Shown here in pieces: positions 11,320-24,436 of a DNA stretch of 64,000 bases. The stretch comes from Isoperla grammatica. Lineage: Eukaryota; Arthropoda; Insecta; Plecoptera; Perlodidae. Below the pieces are notes generated by a model. It was not told the DNA's origin. It saw nothing but the letters and a program-made list of their open reading frames with translations, and searched no databases. The stretch spans positions 12,630,587-12,694,586 of the forward strand of contig OX246743.1 of assembly GCA_945910005.1 (NCBI GenBank), read 5' to 3'. The translations under genes were made by a program, and so were the position numbers. Each line of letters opens with the position of its first letter. The stretch's first letter is position 1.

Positions 11320-13853
11320 AAAACGCCTAACAATCTCCCCAATGTGGCTCTCGTCACACCGTCATACTTGCGGCCCTCTTTTTAATCCAAGCGCCTAACA
11401 ATCTCCCCGATGTAGCTCTCGTCACTCCGCCATACTTGCGGCCCTCTTTGCAATCCAAGCGCCTAACAATCTCGCCACTTCGCCATTCTTGCGGCCTTTT
11501 TTTTAATCCAAGCGTCTAACAATCTCCCCAATGTGGCTCTCGTCACTCCACCATACTTGCGGCCCTCTTTGAAATCAAAACGCCTAACAATCTCCCCAAT
11601 GTGGCTCTCGGCACTCCACCATACTTGCGGCCCTCTTTACAATCCAAGTGCCTTAAATCTCCCCAATGTGGCTCTCGCCACTCCGCCATACTTGCGGCCC
11701 TCTTTTGCAATCCAAGCGCCTAACAATCTCCCCAATGTCTCTCTCGTCACTCCACCATACTTGCGGCCCTCTTTGCAATCAGAGCGCCTCATTATCTCCC
11801 CGATGCGGCTCTCGCCACTCCGTCATACTTGCAGCCCTCTTTGCAATCCAAGCGCCTAACAATCTCCCCAATGTGGCTCTCGTCACTCCACCATACTTGT
11901 GGCCCTCTTTGCAATCCAAGCGCCTTACAAACTCCCCAATGTGGATCTCGTCACACCGTTAAACTTGCGGCCCTATTTGCAATCCAAGCGCCTTACAAAC
12001 TCCCCAATGTGGCTCTCGTCACCCCGTCATACTTGCGGCCCTCTTTGCAATGCAAGCGCCTAACAATCTCCCCAATTTGGCTCTAATCACTTTACCATAC
12101 TTGCGGCCCTCTTTGCCATCCAAGCGCCTAACAATCTCCCCAATGTGGCTCTCGTCACTCGGTCATACTTGCGGCCCTCTTTGCAATCCAAGCGCCTTAC
12201 AATCTCCCCAATGTGGCTCTCGTCACACCGCCATACTTGCGGCCCTCTTTGCAATCCAAGCGCTTTACAATCTCCCTAGTGTTGCTCTCGTCATTTCGTT
12301 AGACTTGCGGCCCTCTTTGCAATCCAAGCGCCTAACAATCTCCCCAATGTGGCTCTCGTCACACCGTCATACTTGCGGCCCTCTTTGCAATCCAAGAGCC
12401 TCACAATCTCCCCAAGGTGGCACTTTCACTCCGTCACTCTTGCGGCCCTCTTTGCAATCCAAGCGCCTTACAATCTCCCCAATGTGGCTCTCGTCACACC
12501 GCCATACTCGCGGCCCTCTTTGCAATCAGAGCGCCTAACAATCGCCTTACAATCTCCCCAATGTGGCTCTCGGAACTCCACCATACTTGCGGCCCTCTTT
12601 GCAATCCAAGCGCCTTACAATCTCCCCAATATGGCTCTCGTCACTCCACCATACGTGCGGCCCTCTTTGCAATCAAGACGCCTTACAATCTCCCCAATGT
12701 GGCTCTCGGCACTCCACCATACTTGCGGCCCTCTTTGCAATCCAAGTGCCTAACATCTCCCCAATGTGGCTCTCGTCACTCCGCCATACTTGCGGCCCTC
12801 TTTGCAATCCAAGCGCCTTACAATCTCCCCAATATGGCTCTCGTCACTCCACCATACTTGCGGCCCTCTTTGCAATCAAAACGCCTAACAATCTCCCCAA
12901 TGTGGTTCTCGGCACTCCACCATACTTGCGCCCCTCTTTGCAATCCAAGTGCGTAACATCTCCCCAATGTGGCTCTCGCCACTCCGCCATACTCGCGGCC
13001 CTCTTTAGCAATCCAAGCGCCCAACAATCTCCCCAATGTGTCTCTATTCACTCCACAATACTTGCGGCCCTCTTTGCAATCAGAGCGCCTAATTATCTCC
13101 CCGATGCGGCTCTCGCCACTCCGTCATACTTGCGGCCCTCTTTGCAATCAAAGCGCCTAACAATCTCCCCAGTGGGGCTCTCACCACTCCGTCATACTTG
13201 CGGCCCTCTTTTCAATCCAAGCGTCTAACAATCTCCCCAGTGTTGCTCTCGCCACTCCGTCATACTTGCGGCCCTCTTTGCAATCCAAGCGCCTAACAAT
13301 CTCCCCAATGTGGCTCCCGTCACTCCACCATACCTGCGGCCCTCTTTGCAATCCAAGCGCCTTACAAACTCCCCAATGTGGCTCTCGTCACTCCGTCGTA
13401 CTTGCGGCCCTCTTTGCAATCCAAGCGCCTTGCAATCTCCCCAATGTGGCTCTCGTCACACCGCCATACTTGCGGCCCTCTTTGCAATCAAAACGCCTAA
13501 CAATCTCCCCGATGTGGGCTCTCGTCACACCGTTAAACTTGCGGCCTTTTTTGCAATCCAAGCGCCTAACAATCTCCCCAATGTGGCTCTCGTCACTCCA
13601 CCATACTTGCGGCCCTCTTTGCAATCGAAGTGCCTCATTTCTCTCTTATGTGGCTCTCGCCACTCCGCAATACTTGCGGCCCTCATTGTAATCCAAGCGC
13701 CTAACAATCTCCCTAATGTGGCTCTCGCCACTTTGTCATACTTGCGGCCCTCTTTGCAATTCAAGCGCCTAACAATCTCCCCAATGTGGCTCTCGCCACT
13801 CCACTATACTTGCGGCCCTCTTTGCAATCCAAGCGCCTAACAAACTCCCCAAT

Positions 13854-16512
13854 GTGGCTTTCGTCACTCCGTCATACTTGCGGCCCTCTTTGCAATCCAA
13901 GTGCCTAACATCTCCCCAATGTGGCTCTCGGCACTCCCCCATACTTGCGGCCCTCTTTGCAATCCAAGTGCCTAACATCTCCCCAATGTGGCTCTCGCCA
14001 CTCCGTCATACTTGCGGCCCTCTTTGCAATCCAAGCGCCTTACAAACTCCCCAATGTGGCTCTCGTCACTCCGTCATACTTGCGGCCCTCTTTGCAATCC
14101 AAGCGCCTAACAATCTCCCCAATGTGGCTCTCGTCACGCCACCATACTTGCGGCCCTCTTTGCAATCAAAACGCCTAACAATCTCCCCAATGTGGCTCTC
14201 GGCACTCCACCATACTTGCGGCCCTCTTTACAATCCAAGTGCCTTAAATCTCCCCAATGTGGCTCTCGCCACTCCGCCATACTTGCGGCCCTCTTTTGCA
14301 ATCCAAGCGCCTAACAATCTCCCCAATGTCTCTCTCGTCACTCCACCATACTTGCGGCCCTCTTTGCAATCAGAGCGCCTCATTATCTCCCCGATGCGGC
14401 TCTCGCCACTCCGTCATACTTGCGGCCCTCTTTGCAATCCAAGCGCCTAACAATCTCCCCAATGTGGCTCTCGTCACTCCACCATACTTGTGGCCCTCTT
14501 TGCAATCCAAGCGCCTTACAAACTCCCCAATGTGGATCTCGTCACACCGTTAAACTTGCGGCCCTATTTGCAATCCAAGCGCCTAACAAACTCCCCAATG
14601 TGGCTCTCGTCACCCCGTCATACTTGCGGCCCTCTTTGCAATGCAAGCGCCTAACAATCTCCCCAATTTGGCTCTCATCACTTTACCATACTTGCGGCCC
14701 TCTTTGCCATCCAAGCGCCTAACAATCTCCCCAATGTGGCTCTCGTCACTCGGTCATACTTGCGGCCCTCTTTGCAATCCAAGCGCCTTACAATCTCCCC
14801 AATGTGGCTCTCGTCACACCGCCATACTTGCGGCCCTCTTTGCAATCCAAGCGCTTTACAATCTCCCTAGTGTTGCTCTCGTCATTTCGTTAGACTTGCG
14901 GCCCTCTTTGCAATCCAAGCACCTAACAATCTCCCCAATGTGGCTCTCGTCACACCGTCATACTTGCGGCCCTCTTTGCAATCCAAGAGCCTCACAATCT
15001 CCCCAAGGTGGCACTTTCACTCCGTCACTCTTGCGGCCCTCTTTGCAATCCAAGCGCCTTACAATCTCCCCAATGTGGCTCTCGTCACACCGCCATACTC
15101 GCGGCCCTCTTTGCAATCAGAGCGCCTAACAATCGCCTTACAATCTCCCCAATGTGGCTCTCGGAACTCCACCATACTTGCGGCCCTCTTTGCAATCCAA
15201 GCGCCTTACAATCTCCCCAATATGGCTCTCGTCACTCCACCATACGTGCGGCCCTCTTTGCAATCAAGACGCCTTACAATCTCCCCAATGTGGCTCTCGG
15301 AACTCCACCATACTTGAGGCCCTCTTTGCAATCCAAGTGCCTAACATCTCCCCAATGTGGCTCTCGTCACTCCGCCATACTTGCGGCCCTCTTTGCAATC
15401 CAAGCGCCTTACAATCTCCCCAATATGGCTCTCGTCACTCCACCATACTTGCGGCCCTCTTTGCAATCAAAACGCCTAACAATCTCCCCAATGTGGTTCT
15501 CGGCACTCCACCATACTTGCGCCCCTCTTTGCAATCCAAGTGCCTAACATCTCCCCAATGTGGCTCTCGCCACTCCGCCATACTCGCGGCCCTCTTTAGC
15601 AATCCAAGCGCCTAACAATCTCCCCAATGTGTCTCTATTCACTCCACAATACTTGCGGCCCTCTTTGCAATCAGAGCGCCTAATTATCTCCCCGATGCGG
15701 CTCTCGCCACTCCGTCATACTTGCGGCCCTCTTTGCAATCAAAGCGCCTAACAATCTCCCCAGTGGGGCTCTCACCACTCCGTCATACTTGCGGCCCTCT
15801 TTTCAATCCAAGCGTCTAACAATCTCCCCAGTGTTGCTCTCGCCACTCCGTCATACTTGCGGCCCTCTTTGCAATCCAAGCGCCTAACAATCTCCCCAAT
15901 GTGGCTCCCGTCACTCCACCATACCTGCGGCCCTCTTTGCAATCCAAGCGCCTTACAAACTCCCCAATGTGGCTCTCGTCACTTCGTCATACTTGCGGCC
16001 CTCTTTGCAATGCAAGCGCCTTACAAACTCCCCAATGTGTCTCTCGTCACTCCGTCGTACTTGCGGCCCTCTTTGCAATCCAAGCGCCTTGCAATCTCCC
16101 CAATGTGGCTCTCGTCACACCGCCATACTTGCGGCCCTCTTTGCAATCAAAACGCCTAACAATCCCCCCGATGTGGGCTCTCGTCACACCGTTAAACTTG
16201 CGGCCCTATTTGCAATCCAAGCGCCTAACAATCTCCCCAATGTGGCTCTCGTCACTCCACCATACTTGCGGCCCTCTTTGCAATCGAAGTGCCTCATTTC
16301 TCCCTTATGTGGCTCTCGCCACTCCGCCATACTTGCGGCCCTCATTGTAATCCAAGCGCCTAACAATCTCCCTAATGTGGCTCTCGCCACTTTGTCATAC
16401 TTGCGGCCCTCTTTGCAATTCAAGCGCCTAACAATCTCCTCAATGTGGCTCTCGCCACTCCACTATACTTGCGGCCCTCTTTGCAATCCAAGCGCCTAAC
16501 AAACTCCCCAAT
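13854..16512 (+). repeat. 2,659-bp higher-order repeat, copy 2
   Basis: Corresponds base for base to 16513-19171 at an offset of 2,659 bp, including rare variants such as GCTTTCGTC at the start and the CTTTAGCAATCC monomer. A visible difference is CACGCCACC (near 14138) against CACTCCACC (near 16797). Confidence 0.85.
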
Positions 16513-19171
16513 GTGGCTTTCGTCACTCCGTCATACTTGCGGCCCTCTTTGCAATCCAAGTGCCTAACATCTCCCCAATGTGGCTCTCGGCACTCCCCCA
16601 TACTTGCGGCCCTCTTTGCAATCCAAGTGCCTAACATCTCCCCAATGTGGCTCTCGCCACTCCGTCATACTTGCGGCCCTCTTTGCAATCCAAGCGCCTT
16701 ACAAACTCCCCAATGTGGCTCTCGTCACTCCGTCATACTTGCGGCCCTCTTTGCAATCCAAGCGCCTAACAATCTCCCCAATGTGGCTCTCGTCACTCCA
16801 CCATACTTGCGGCCCTCTTTGCAATCAAAACGCCTAACAATCTCCCCAATGTGGCTCTCGGCACTCCACCATACTTGCGGCCCTCTTTACAATCCAAGTG
16901 CCTTAAATCTCCCCAATGTGGCTCTCGCCACTCCGCCATACTTGCGGCCCTCTTTTGCAATCCAAGCGCCTAACAATCTCCCCAATGTCTCTCTCGTCAC
17001 TCCACCATACTTGCGGCCCTCTTTGCAATCAGAGCGCCTCATTATCTCCCCGATGCGGCTCTCGCCACTCCGTCATACTTGCGGCCCTCTTTGCAATCCA
17101 AGCGCCTAACAATCTCCCCAATGTGGCTCTCGTCACTCCACCATACTTGTGGCCCTCTTTGCAATCCAAGCGCCTTACAAACTCCCCAATGTGGATCTCG
17201 TCACACCGTTAAACTTGCGGCCCTATTTGCAATCCAAGCGCCTAACAAACTCCCCAATGTGGCTCTCGTCACCCCGTCATACTTGCGGCCCTCTTTGCAA
17301 TGCAAGCGCCTAACAATCTCCCCAATTTGGCTCTCATCACTTTACCATACTTGCGGCCCTCTTTGCCATCCAAGCGCCTAACAATCTCCCCAATGTGGCT
17401 CTCGTCACTCGGTCATACTTGCGGCCCTCTTTGCAATCCAAGCGCCTTACAATCTCCCCAATGTGGCTCTCGTCACACCGCCATACTTGCGGCCCTCTTT
17501 GCAATCCAAGCGCTTTACAATCTCCCTAGTGTTGCTCTCGTCATTTCGTTAGACTTGCGGCCCTCTTTGCAATCCAAGCGCCTAACAATCTCCCCAATGT
17601 GGCTCTCGTCACACCGTCATACTTGCGGCCCTCTTTGCAATCCAAGAGCCTCACAATCTCCCCAAGGTGGCACTTTCACTCCGTCACTCTTGCGGCCCTC
17701 TTTGCAATCCAAGCGCCTTACAATCTCCCCAATGTGGCTCTCGTCACACCGCCATACTCGCGGCCCTCTTTGCAATCAGAGCGCCTAACAATCGCCTTAC
17801 AATCTCCCCAATGTGGCTCTCGGAACTCCACCATACTTGCGGCCCTCTTTGCAATCCAAGCGCCTTACAATCTCCCCAATATGGCTCTCGTCACTCCACC
17901 ATACGTGCGGCCCTCTTTGCAATCAAGACGCCTTACAATCTCCCCAATGTGGCTCTCGGCACTCCACCATACTTGCGGCCCTCTTTGCAATCCAAGTGCC
18001 TAACATCTCCCCAATGTGGCTCTCGTCACTCCGCCATACTTGCGGCCCTCTTTGCAATCCAAGCGCCTTACAATCTCCCCAATATGGCTCTCGTCACTCC
18101 ACCATACTTGCGGCCCTCTTTGCAATCAAAACGCCTAACAATCTCCCCAATGTGGCTCTCGGCACTCCACCATACTTGCGCCCCTCTTTGCAATCCAAGT
18201 GCCTAACATCTCCCCAATGTGGCTCTCGCCACTCCGCCATACTCGCGGCCCTCTTTAGCAATCCAAGCGCCTAACAATCTCCCTAATGTGTCTCTATTCA
18301 CTCCACAATACTTGCGGCCCTCTTTGCAATCAGAGCGCCTAATTATCTCCCCGATGCGGCTCTCGCCACTCCGTCATACTTGCGGCCCTCTTTGCGATCA
18401 AAGCGCCTAACAATCTCCCCAGTGGGGCTCTCACCACTCCGTCATACTTGCGGCCCTCTTTTCAATCCAAGCGTCTAACAATCTCCCCAGTGTTGCTCTC
18501 GCCACTCCGTCATACTTGCGGCCCTCTTTGCAATCCAAGCGCCTAACAATCTCCCCAATGTGGCTCCCGTCACTCCACCATACCTGCGGCCCTCTTAGCA
18601 ATCCAAGCGCCTTACAAACTCCCCAATGTGGCTCTCGTCACTCCGTCATACTTGCGGCCCTCTTTGCAATGCAAGCGCCTTACAAACTCCCCAATGTGTC
18701 TCTCGTCACTCCGTCGTACTTGCGGCCCTCTTTGCAATCCAAGCGCCTTGCAATCTCCCCAATGTGGCTCTCGTCACACCGCCATACTTGCGGCCCTCTT
18801 TGCAATCAAAACGCCTAACAATCTCCCCGATGTGGGCTCTCGTCACACCGTTAAACTTGCGGCCCTATTTGCAATCCAAGCGCCTAACAATCTCCTAAAT
18901 GTGGCTCTCGTCACTCCACCAAACTTGCGGCCCTTTTTGCAATCGAAGTGCCTCATTTCTCCCTTATGTGGCTCTCGCCACTCCGCCATACTTGCGGCCC
19001 TCATTGTAATCCAAGCGGCTAACAATCTCCCTAATGTGGCTCTCGCCACTTCGTCATACTTGCGGCCCTCTTTGCAATTCAAGCGCCTAACAATCTCCCC
19101 AATGTGGCTCTCGCCACTCCACTATACTTGCGGCCCTCTTTGCAATCCAAGCGCCTAACAAACTCCCCAAT
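16513..19171 (+). repeat. 2,659-bp higher-order repeat, copy 3
   Basis: Near-identical partner of 13854-16512. Towards its right end it gains changes that are shared with block 8 (for example CCTCTTAGCAATCC at about 18595, also at about 40697), which suggests exchange between the two loci. Confidence 0.85.
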
Positions 19172-21897
19172 GTGGCTCTCGTCACTCCGTCATACTTGCG
19201 GCCCTCTTTGCAATCCAAGTGCCTAACATCTCCCCAATGTGGCTCTCGGCACTCCCCCATACTTGCGGCCCTCTTTGCAATCCAAGTGCCTAACATCTCC
19301 CCAATGTGGCTCTCGCCACTCCGTCATACTTGCGGCCCTCTTTGCAATCCAAGCGCCTTACAAACTCCCCAATGTGGCTCTCGTCACTCCGTCATACTTG
19401 CGGCCCTCTTTGCAATCCAAGCGCCTAACAATCTCCTCAATGTGGCTCTCATCACTTTACCATACTTGCGGCCCTCTTTGCCATCCAAGCGCCTTACAAT
19501 CTCCCCAATGTGGCTCTCGTCACTCGGTCATACTTGCGGCCCTCTTTGCAATCCAAGCGCCTTACAATCTCCCCAATGTGGCTCTCGTCACACCGCCATA
19601 CTTGCGGCCCTCTTTGCAATCCAAGCGCTTAAAAATCTCCCTAGTGTTGCTCTCGTCATTTCGTTAGACTTGCGGCCCTCTTTTCAATCCAAGCGCCTAA
19701 CAATCTCCCCAATGTGGCTCTCGTCACACCGTCATACTTGCGGCCCTCTTTGCAATCCAAGAGCCTCACAATCTCCCCAAGGTTGCACTTTCACTCCGTC
19801 ACTCTTGCGGCCCTCTTTGTAATCCAAGCGCCTTACAATCTCCCCAATGTGGCTCTCGTCACACCGCCATACTCGCGGCCCTCTTTGCAATCAGAGCGCC
19901 TAACAATCGCCTTACAATCTCCCCAATGTGGCTCTCGGCACTCCACCATACTTGCGGACCTCTTTGCAATCCAAGCGCCTTGCAATCTCCCCAATATGGC
20001 TCTCGTCACTCCACCATACGTGCGGCCCTTTTTGCAATCAAGACGCCTTACAATCTCCCCAATGTGGCTCTCGGCACTCCACCATACTTGCGGCACTCTT
20101 TGCAATCCAAGTGCCTAAAACCTCCCCAATGTGGCTCTCGCCACTCCGCCATTCTTGCGGCCCTCTTTGCAATCCATGCGCCTTACAATCTCCCCAATAT
20201 GGCTCTCGTCACTCCACCATACTTGCGGCCCTCTTTGCAATCAAAACGCCTAACAATCTCCCCAATGTGGCTCTCGGCACTCCACCATACTTGCGGCCCT
20301 CTTTGCAATCCAAGTGCCTAACATCTCCCCAATGTGGCTCTCGCCACTCCGCCATACTCGCGGCCCTCTTTAGCAATCCAAGCGCCTAACAATCTCCCCA
20401 ATGTGTCTCTATTCACTCCACAATACTTGCGGCCCTCTTTGCAATCAGAGCGCCTAATTATCTCCCCGATGCGGCTTTCGCCACTCCGTCATACTTGCGG
20501 CCCTCTTTGCAATCAAAGCGCCTAACAATCTCCCCAGTGGGGCTCTCACCACTCCGTCATACTTGCGGCCCTCTTTTCAATCCAAGCGTCTAACAATCTC
20601 CCTAGTGTTGCTCTCGCCACTCCGTCATACTTGCGGCCCTCTTTGCAATCCAGGCGCCTAACAATCTCCCCAATATGGCTTTCGTCACTCCACCATACCT
20701 GCGGCCCTCTTTGCAATCCAAGCGCCTTACAAACTCCCCAATGTGGCTCTCGTCACTCCGTCATACTTGCGGCCCTCTTTGCAATCCAAGCGCCTTACAA
20801 ACTCCCCAATGTGTCTCTCGTCACTCCGTCATACTTGCGGCCCTCTTTGCAATCCAAGCGCCTTACAATCTCCCCAATGTGGCTCTCACCACTCCACCAT
20901 ACTTGCGGCCCTCTTTGCAATCCGAGTGCCTAACATCTCCCTTATGTGGCTCTCGCCACTTCGCCATACTTGCGGCCCTCTTTGCAATCCAAGCGCCTTA
21001 CAATCTCCCCAGTGGGGCTCTCACCACTCCGTCATACTTGCGGCCCTCTTTTCAATCCAAGCGTCTAACAATCTCCCCAGTGTTGCTCTCGCCACTCCGT
21101 CATACTTGCGGCCCTCTTTGCAATCCAAGCGCCTTACAATCTCCCCAATGTGGCTCTCGTCACTCCACCATACCTGCGGCCCTCTTTGCAATCCAAGCGC
21201 CTTACAAACTCCCCAATGTGGCTCTCGTCACTCCGTCATACTTGCGGCCCTCTTTGCAATCCAAGCGCCTTACAAACTCCCCAATGTGGCTCTCGTCACT
21301 CCGTCATACTTGCGGCCCTCTTTGCAATCCAAGTGCCTAACAATCTCTCCAATGTGGCTCTCGTCACTCCGTCATACTTGCGGCCCTCTTTGCAATCCAA
21401 GCGCCTTGCAATCTCCCCAATGTGGCTCTCGTCACTCCGTCATACTTGCGGCCCTCTTTGCAATCCAAGCGCCTTGCAATCTCCCCAATGTGGCTCTCGT
21501 CACACCGCCATACTTGCGGCCCTCTTTGCAATCAAAACGCCTAACAATCTCCCCGATGTGGGCTCTCGTCACACCGTTAAACTTGCGGCCCTATTTGCAA
21601 TCCAAGCGCCTAACAATCTCCCCAATGTGGCTCTCGTCACTCCACCATACTTGCGGCCCTCTTTGCAATCGAAGTGCCTCATTTCTCCCTTATGTGGCTC
21701 TCGCCACTCCGCCATACTTGCGTCCTTCTTTGTAATCCAAGCGCCTAACCATCTCCCTAATGTGGCTCTCGCCACTTCGTCATACTTGCGGCCCTCTTTG
21801 CAATTCAAGCGCCTAACAATCTCCCCAATGTGGCTCTCGCCACTCCACTATACTTGCGGCCCTCTTTGCAATCCAAGCGCCTAACAAACTCCCCAAT
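19172..21897 (+). repeat. 2.7-kb higher-order repeat, copy 4 (rearranged)
   Basis: Starts and ends like copies 2 and 3 but is 2,726 bp long. A segment of the earlier copies (the monomers equivalent to about 14.1-14.65 kb) is missing, and additional monomers are present at about 20.9-21.5 kb. The same rearranged form occurs at 41274-43999 in block 8. Confidence 0.75.
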
Positions 21898-22195
21898 GTG
21901 GCTCTCGTCACTCCGTCATACTTGCGGCCCTCTTTGCAATCCAAGTGCCTAACATCTCCCCAATGTGGCTCTCGGCACTCCCCCATACTTGCGGCCCTCT
22001 TTGCAATCCAAGTGCCTAACATCTCCCCAATGTGGCTCTCGCCACTCCGTCATACTTGCGGCCCTCTTTGCAATCCAAGCGCCTTACAAACTCCCCAATG
22101 TGGCTCTCGTCACTCCGTCATACTTGCGGCCCTCTTTGCAATCCAAGCGCCTAACAAACTCCCCAATGTAGCTCTCATCACACCTTCATACTTGC

Positions 22196-22866
22196 GATCA
22201 GATCATATTCTTGGATATTTTTTAAATCCAATGAAAGCCTCTTTTTGGAAATCTATCTATATTTGGAGTTACAATTACACTAAGAATGAATAGAGATACA
22301 ATGAGATTCATACCTGCATACATTGAGAGCAGTGTGTTATTTACCAGTGTAAGCGAGGCAATTTTTATCGGCTGGCACGGCGTACGCAGTAACGTCGTAG
22401 CTTCGAATACTTGAGGTCTGGGGTTCAGAACCCATTACCCCCAATTTTTTTTTTCCACCTATTTCACACATTTATATCATTTATATCTCAATTTGCGGCG
22501 GTGTTATTATCAGATCGTATTCTCATGGATATTTTTTAAATCCAATGAAACCTTCTGTTCGTAAATCCATATATGTTTCGTTACATGCATACATTGAGAG
22601 CCGTGTGTTATCTATACCAGTCTAAGCGATCCAACTTCCATCGTGAGGCATGGCGTACGCGGTAGCGTCGTGGACTAGTGTTTTAGAGGTCCGGGGTTCG
22701 AGACCCGTTATCACCACGATTTTTTTCTTCCATATTCAGAGCAGCAAAGTTGAGAAGGGTTTACTAAGGGGAAATTCTTTTTTCAAGCGCTCGTAGCTAA
22801 AAAACGTGTGGTTCAAATTTGTTTCTGTATTTTTTTTATTTTTTTTGCGTTTATTATCTTGACAAT
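22196..22866 (+). repeat. Spacer 5: two-module tRNA-like spacer
   Basis: Full-length copy of a subfamily shared with spacers 7, 8 and 10, recognised by GGTTCAGAACCC in unit A and GCGTTTATTATC in the tail. Unit A is at 22370-22443 and unit B at 22641-22719, the latter with GTTATCACCACGA at its 3' end. It appears identical to spacer 7. Confidence 0.88.
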
Positions 22867-23902
22867 AAAACGCCTAACAATCTCCCCAATGTGGCTCTCG
22901 TCACACCGTCATACTTGCGGCCCTCTTTGCAATCAAAACGCCTAACAATCTCCCCAATGTGGCTCTCGTCACACCTTCATACTTGCGGCCCTCTTTCTAA
23001 TCCAAGCGCCTTACAATCTCCCCGATGTGGCTCTCGTCACTCCGCCATACTTGCGGCCCTCTTTGCAATCCAAGCGCCTAACAATCTCGCCACTTCACCA
23101 TTCTTGCGGCCCTCTTTTTAATCCAAGCGTCTAACAATCTCCCCAATGTGGCTCTCGTCACTCCACCATACTTGCGGCCCTCTTCCTCCCAATGTGGCTC
23201 TCGGCACTCCATCATACTTGCGGCCCTCTTTACAATCCAAGTGCCTTAAATCTTCCCAATGTGGCTCTTGCCACTCCGCCATACTTGCGGCCCTCTTTTG
23301 CAATCCAAGCGCCTAACAATCTCCCCAAAGTCTCTCTTGTAACTTCACCATACTTGCGGCCCTCTTTGCAATCAGAGCGCCTCATTATCTCCCCGATGCG
23401 GCTCTCGCCACTCTGTCATACTTGCGGCCCTCTTTGCAATCCAAGCGCCTAACAATCTCCCCAATGTGGCTCTCGTCACTCCACCATACTTGCGGCCCTC
23501 TTTGCAATCCAAGCGCCTTACAAACTCCCCAATGTGGATCTCGTCACTCCGACATACTTGCGGCCCTATTTGCAATCAAAACGCCTAACAATCTTCCCAA
23601 TGTGGCTCTCGTCACACCGTCATTCTTGCGGCCCTCTTTACAATCCAAGCGCCTAACAATCTCTCCAATGTGGCTCTCGTCACTCCGTCATACTTACGGC
23701 CCTCTTTGCAATCCAAGCGCCTTGCAATCTCCCCAATGTGGCTCTCGTCACACCGCCATACTTGCGGCCCTCTTTGGAATCAAAACGCCTTTCAATCTCC
23801 CCGATGTGGGCTCTCGACACTCTGCCATTCTTGCGGCCCTCTTTGCAATCCAAGCGCCTTACAATCTCCCCAATGTGGCTCTCGTCACACCTTCATACTT
23901 GC
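22867..23902 (+). repeat. Satellite block 5
   Basis: About 15 monomers. The left ~790 bp match the start of block 7 at an offset of 3,163 bp, including a ~22-bp deletion joint (CCCTCTTCCTCCCAATG, about 23178). The right part instead resembles the end of block 8 (TACTTACGGCC at about 23694 and about 46048). Confidence 0.9.
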
Positions 23903-24436
23903 GATCAGATCATATTCTTGGATATTTTTTAAATATCCAAGGCTGGCACGGCGTACGCGGTAACGTCGTAGCTTCGAATACTTGAGGTCTGGGGTTCAAA
24001 ACCCATTACCCCCAATTTTTTTTTTCCACCTATTTCACACATTTATATCATTTATATCTCAATTTGCGGCGGTTTTATTATGAGATCGTATTCTCATGGA
24101 TATTTTTTAAATCCAATGAAACCTTCTGTTCGTAAATCCAGATATGTTTCGTTACATGCATACATTGAGAGCCGTGTGTTATCTATACCAGTCTAAGCGA
24201 TCCAACTTCCATCGTGAGGCATGGCGTACGCGGTAGCGTCGTGGACTAGTGTTTTAGAGGTCCGGGGTTCGAGACCCGTTACCACCACGATTTTTTTCTT
24301 CCATATTCAGAGCAGCAAAGTTGAGAAGGGTTTACTAAGGGGAAATTATTTTTTCAAGCGCTCGTAGCTAAAAAACGTGTGGTTCAAATTTGTTTCTGTA
24401 TTTTTTTTTTTTTTTTGCGTTAATTATCTTGACAAT
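23903..24436 (+). repeat. Spacer 6: internally deleted spacer
   Basis: A 534-bp copy lacking about 137 bp of leader 1. The sequence runs from TTTTTTAAAT through ATCCAA directly into unit A (23941-24014). Unit B (24212-24290) is intact. Unit A has TACGCGGTAACG where the full-length copies have TACGCAGTAACG, so it matches unit B at that position. The T-tract in the tail has lost its internal A. Confidence 0.88.

Larger units (their letters stand above)
11320..22195 (+). repeat. Satellite block 4
   Basis: About 160 monomers without a spacer. It is built mainly of a ~2.66-kb (39-monomer) higher-order repeat present about four times. The first copy (to 13853) is one monomer short relative to the next two; the fourth (from 19172) is rearranged. 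The right end (about 18.4-22.16 kb) recurs in block 8 at an offset of 22,102 bp. The longest stop-free frame of the satellite (330 codons at 20743-21735) lies here because the linker there is mostly CCTTAC rather than CCTAAC. Confidence 0.93.
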
